From Apostichopus parvimensis (taxonomy: Eukaryota; Echinodermata; Holothuroidea; Aspidochirotida; Stichopodidae): a DNA stretch of 24,195 nt. This document shows, piece after piece, positions 20,618-24,195 of this stretch. Each line of letters opens with the position of its first letter. The first letter of the stretch is position 1. The stretch covers positions 1 to 24,195 of the forward strand of contig KN890823.1 in the NCBI GenBank assembly GCA_000934455.1, read 5' to 3'. The notes below the pieces were generated by a model. That model was not told the origin of the DNA. It saw only the letters and a program-made list of their open reading frames with translations, and did not search any database. A program made the position numbers and the translations under genes.

Positions 20618-20679
20618 ACCAGAACACACGAAGAGAAAGTGGGAAAAAAGTACAACTTGGAAATGTTGCTGCTGGGAAG
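20618..20679 (+). CDS. CCT3: CCT3 exon 2
   Basis: Completes Asn13 and encodes residues 14-33, QNTRRESGKKVQLGNVAAGK. The acceptor is CCACAG|AC and the donor is AAG|GTCAGT, phase 0. The Q-N-T-x-R-E-S-G sequence is characteristic of the CCT gamma N-terminus and separates it from the other seven subunits. Confidence 0.96.
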
Positions 20680-21551
20680 GTCAGTACATTTTGTACGTTA
20701 GTGTTGTTAGGCTAGACTGTACTGTTACTGTATGAGCGAGGTTTATTCAGTCAGTCATGGTTACAGTGTACCACGTGTGTGATGCGAATTAACACTGTTA
20801 GGATCGGGAAGCCTAGTCTAGGTTGTACACTGTGGTGCTGGTAATGGTATCACTAACTATGAGTAAAATGTAAAGACTAGGTCTAGGCTAGTAATATTGC
20901 TAGTCAATAGATACTAGTAAATACCAGTAGTCTACTAGGCGAATACAATTGGCTTGGAGGTGCCGAAATTCGTTCACCTCTGCTTTACAGTATTTTTTCC
21001 TCTGACTCGGTCTGAGATATGAGAGGGTTCATGCATCATGTGCTAACTCAGGAACTGACTGTTTTTGTATTTTGTGGTGCTAGCATGACAATGTATAACA
21101 GTAACACTAAGGGCTAGTAAAAGTCTTAAGTAGAATTATGTTTTGTTGACCTAACAGGGAAGCTTGAAGTAATTTTTTGTTTCTCTGATGACTTATTGTA
21201 ATCACAAGGGCTAGTCAAAATGCATTGCTAATGCTAGTCCAGATACATTCCAACCTTTTTAAATGAAATGAGTCTTAAGTTATGAAATTTTTAATTGTGT
21301 TATTTGAAATGTGCTTAAGCCTAGCAAAGTCATTTCATAACATTGTAAAAAGAATGTTGGGTGGATACCATGTGCAAACATTAATTGGTAGCATTTAATA
21401 CAAAATGCAAAAATCATGAACTAAAACAAGAACAATACTATCACTAGCCTAATGCTGAAGAATCCACCAGTCAGGGTCACCCACTTTTCAGAGCATGTAT
21501 GCATGCAGTTTTAATCTTCTTTTATGAACCACCTTCCTGTTTCGATTGCAG
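20680..21551 (+). other. CCT3 intron 2 (872 bp)
   Basis: GTCAGT donor and GATTGCAG acceptor. It is rich in CTAG/TAGTC words around 20860-20940 (GGTCTAGGCTAG, TACTAGTAAATACCAGTAGT). No gene or mobile element is recognised inside. Confidence 0.9.
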
Positions 21552-21602
21552 ATGATTGCAGATGTGATACGAACTTGCCTTGGGCCAAGAGCAATGTTAA
21601 AG
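21552..21602 (+). CDS. CCT3: CCT3 exon 3
   Basis: Seventeen codons, phase 0 at both ends, encode residues 34-50, MIADVIRTCLGPRAMLK. The RTCLGP block is the group II chaperonin signature near the nucleotide site. The donor is AAG|GTTTGA, which is weak at position +3 to +5. The acceptor sits in a tandem 10-bp repeat (GATTGCAGAT twice), so a second AG lies 10 bases downstream, but using it would shift the frame. Confidence 0.95.
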
Positions 21603-22023
21603 GTTTGACAATACTTTTGTAAACTCTTCCAAATTATAGTCATTAGCATTGATGTATCCTTGATGTCCACTGATATTGCAGGTCTGTAACTAGTTCATAA
21701 AAATAAACTGTATGAAGAATTTCTTCCAAGCAAAACAAGGTTTCCTTAAAGTTCCTATTGAGCCTTGTTAATTGATGGCAGTCGCAACTTGGCAGTGAGT
21801 TTTCAATATACACATTTCGAGAAGCATAGATACACATATTCATTGAAAATGTTGTATGCCTAACATCACAGTCAACTTGTGTCCCAAAGTTAAGCATTAA
21901 CTCTGGCATAAATTTACACTATATTTTTTGGTCAAAGCTCAGCAATTATGTGATAACATTATAAGTGCTTGCTTTAGGGTTTATTTCTTCAAATTTGATA
22001 ATCACCACATTACTCTTTTACAG
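21603..22023 (+). other. CCT3 intron 3 (421 bp)
   Basis: GT donor and TTTTACAG acceptor. It is AT-rich. Minus-strand open frames overlapping it show no family resemblance and are not called. Confidence 0.9.
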
Positions 22024-22086
22024 ATGTTGATGGATCCCATGGGAGGCATTGTGATGACTAATGATGGGAACGCCATTTTACGTGAG
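22024..22086 (+). CDS. CCT3: CCT3 exon 4 (TNDG motif)
   Basis: Twenty-one codons, residues 51-71, MLMDPMGGIVMTNDGNAILR plus Glu71. Phase 0 at both ends, donor GAG|GTAAGT. Thr62-Asn63-Asp64-Gly65 is the chaperonin TNDG motif, which contacts the nucleotide phosphates. LxDPMGGIVMTNDGNAILRE is nearly invariant in CCT gamma. Confidence 0.97.
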
Positions 22087-23299
22087 GTAAGTGTTTAATT
22101 GCACAGTGTACATATGTGGTCTTTGATCCCCAGTGGCACCAGCCAAGGCAATCTAAGGGGGGGGGGGGGGGGGGGAGGAACTAGCATATGGCATATTTTT
22201 TAAATTATTTTTGCATACACACACAGTAGCACTGCAATTTCACGTGGCGCACACTACGTAACAATACACTGAAACAACATATTGCGTGAGCACATTTACA
22301 CTGTGTAATGAAGGGGTTGCCTGGAGGACCTACTGAAAAATAGCAAATGGGTATCAGGAGCAAACTTTTGGACTGTGCCCATTACTAATTGTTAACATAT
22401 TTGAAATCATGATGGTGCTCGCTCCAATTGACTGTGTTCTTCCCAAGGTGGAGGCAGAAATGGTAGATGTGGGTGTCCAAATTTTTAAAGTGGGTGTCCT
22501 ACCTTTTTGGGCAACATGATGCTGAAGCCATTGTTATCGCCAAGCAATTGCCCTGTATGGCAGGGTCAAGAGGCCCGTCTTAGCGGCCCTTGTGGGGTTT
22601 CAGGGCGCAATGCCTCTTTAGAAACTTTTTGAGGTATGGGAGGGTTAAATGCAAGCTGTTTATTTAGTCAATACAAGATTTGGTAGGTAAAATAAGGGAA
22701 ATTCTGTGGGGAAAAAAACTCAAAACAATATTTTCATCGTTTTCTCATCTGTAACTCTGTATATTTAGTAAAAACTTTTCACAGCTTCATGTATATTTTG
22801 CAAGCCTTGCACGGAAAAATAGGCCGTCATTTTACGAAACCAGCAGTGCCAAATTACTGCACCATATGCTATCCTGGGTTAACGTATATTGCTCCTCTAA
22901 TCAATTGGTCTTAGATCTAATAATCAGAAGTTAAAAGTAAAAGTCTGAAAATGTAACTTGGGATAGATAGTAGTTGTTTTTTTCGTCTAGGTCTAGGTCT
23001 GTAATGTTTTTTAATGATTGAAAAGTAACCAAAGTGCCTGAAGCCATCCGTGCATAGTTTGAATGAACCCCAACGAATCCTCGCTCTAACTTTGAAAGTT
23101 TCCGATTAAATCTAAATTAAAATCAACACCATGCTTGAACTGAAAGATGAACAAAGATTCTTTGGCATCTACTATGAATACAACATGTTATGAAATCAAT
23201 TTAGCAAGAGGCCTTATAGGTATTGGTCAGTGTATGAGCATTGATGTCCGAACCCATATATATATCACAAATGTTTGTCTAACCTCTGCGCCATTACAG
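22087..23299 (+). other. CCT3 intron 4 (1.2 kb)
   Basis: GTAAGT donor and CATTACAG acceptor. It contains a 19-G run at 22157-22175. A G/C-tract-rich, possibly repetitive patch (about 22110-22640) includes CAGTGGCACC and repeated GTGGGTGTCC words, but I could not define ends or a target duplication. The remainder up to 23299 is unremarkable. Confidence 0.88.
22157..22175. repeat. G19 homopolymer
   Basis: Nineteen consecutive G between TCTAA and AGGAAC. This is the longest homopolymer in the window. Its true length may be unreliable, because such runs are error-prone in sequencing and assembly. Confidence 0.85.
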
Positions 23300-23396
23300 A
23301 TCACCGTGCAGCATCCTGCAGCCAAGACGATGATTGAAATCAGTAGAACGCAAGATGAGGAGGTCGGAGATGGCACAACCTCTGTCATTATTCTAG
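23300..23396 (+). CDS. CCT3: CCT3 exon 5 (GDGTT ATP-binding loop)
   Basis: Encodes residues 72-103, [18 protein letters not shown] then [14 protein letters not shown], plus the first base of Ala104. The acceptor is TTACAG|ATC and the donor is G|GTGAGC, phase 1. Gly94-Asp95-Gly96-Thr97-Thr98 is the chaperonin nucleotide-binding loop. Its aspartate coordinates the magnesium bound to ATP. Confidence 0.97.
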
Positions 23397-24147
23397 GTGA
23401 GCATAATAAATAGACAGTTTTATTACTTGAAAGTCTGTAATACTTGGAAACATCAAAATAGAAAGCAAGGTAGGCTTTTATCTTACTGTTTGAAAAGGTC
23501 TTCATACAAAAAACGTCTTATATCATGTATAAAGATTTGGCATCGGTTTTTATGAAGTATTCATGAATATTCATTCCATGGACAGTACAGTAGCGGAACC
23601 ACTGGGAACTTAAAATGCCAAATTCAAGAATTAGAGTTTTTCATTGACTATAAACCCTATTGACTTCAGTGACACAATTGCCTTGTACGATCATTTGCAC
23701 AACATTTTAGTTAAGTGTGGGCTTTATACCTGGAACTTTGATAGAAAATTTTATTGGATGTATCTGTTTATAATAATGCATGGCCTGTAAATTATCTCAA
23801 ACCTGGACCCAGATGTCTTGGTATATATGTAGCCTTTCGGAGTTCTGATGTCGTGAGCGTTGTTGCGGAACTGCTGATCCTGTGCGTCGTTCGTCTTTTA
23901 GTTAAAGTTGTTTTATAAGGGGGTTTGATGCACACCAAACCCCATATATTCTGTTTAACAGACATATTTAGCTATAATTATATGCCTCATATAATCCAAA
24001 CCAGTTGAGTCTTTTGTTTTCATTTATTTGAATGTGTCTTGCCCTCTGTTAGGTCATCATTATCAAAACAATTATAAGTCTGTTAATTAAAAATTCCCAA
24101 AGGACCACCCTAACATGAGCATCATATTATCTCTTGTTTTGTCGTAG
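23397..24147 (+). other. CCT3 intron 5 (751 bp)
   Basis: GTGAGC donor and GTCGTAG acceptor. The polypyrimidine stretch is CTCTTGTTTTGTCG. No element recognised. Confidence 0.9.
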
Positions 24148-24195
24148 CTGGTGAGATGATGTCTGTGGCCCAACCATTCCTGGAGCAACAGATGC
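24148..24195 (+). CDS. CCT3: CCT3 exon 6 (partial, cut by window edge)
   Basis: Completes Ala104 and encodes GEMMSVAQPFLEQQM, then the first base of a further codon before the window ends. G-E-M-(M/L)-S-V-A...FLEQQM is the conserved CCT gamma helix after the GDGTT loop. The apical and intermediate domains and the rest of the equatorial domain are to the right of the window. Confidence 0.95.

Noticed and set aside
1-24195. tRNA or rRNA genes
   Set aside because: No GGTTCRANTCC-type B box with a matching A box, and no conserved rRNA core sequence was seen on either strand by eye.

Overview
The window is eukaryotic nuclear DNA, most likely from a marine invertebrate animal. Two conserved genes are split by GT-AG introns, coding density is very low, and non-coding DNA is rich in short palindromic words (TACTGTA/TACAGTA, and TAGGCCTA-type words), G-tracts and non-autonomous DNA transposons. 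I cannot fix the species. An echinoderm-like or other deuterostome genome is my best guess from this texture, and it is only a guess.

Left and middle (about 1-14504, minus strand): the first three coding exons of a CDC34/UBE2R-type ubiquitin-conjugating enzyme. Exon 1 is at 14331-14504, exon 2 at 6101-6187 and exon 3 at 4199-4296. They join in frame into residues 1-120 of an E2 with HPN motif, catalytic Cys92 and the acidic insertion typical of the family. The rest of the gene is not seen and should lie beyond the left edge. Its introns are large (at least 4.2 kb, 1.8 kb and 8.1 kb). They hold a 902-bp compound foldback element (168-1069), a hAT-type MITE (1853-2309), a 33-40-bp minisatellite (5469-5691), a short foldback (7500-7562), a 47-bp duplication (9315-9404) and a 100-113-bp palindromic satellite (10157-10896).

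Centre (14505-20500): about 6 kb between two divergently transcribed genes. It carries two perfect CRE palindromes near the CDC34 5' end, a transposon remnant (15503-15602), a 507-bp hAT-type MITE with a perfect 8-bp target duplication (17169-17691), and a heat-shock-element-like site just ahead of the next gene. I find no convincing gene in it.

Right (20501-24195, plus strand): the first six coding exons of CCT3, the gamma subunit of the TRiC/CCT chaperonin. The sixth is cut by the window edge.

The two genes both serve protein homeostasis (ubiquitin tagging and folding of cytosolic proteins). Their head-to-head placement is 6 kb apart, so shared regulation is not implied. I did not find a new coding system. 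The most interesting material is repeat biology: three transposon copies that share an internal module, two of which have demonstrably different terminal repeats, and two arrays built from hairpin-forming sequence.
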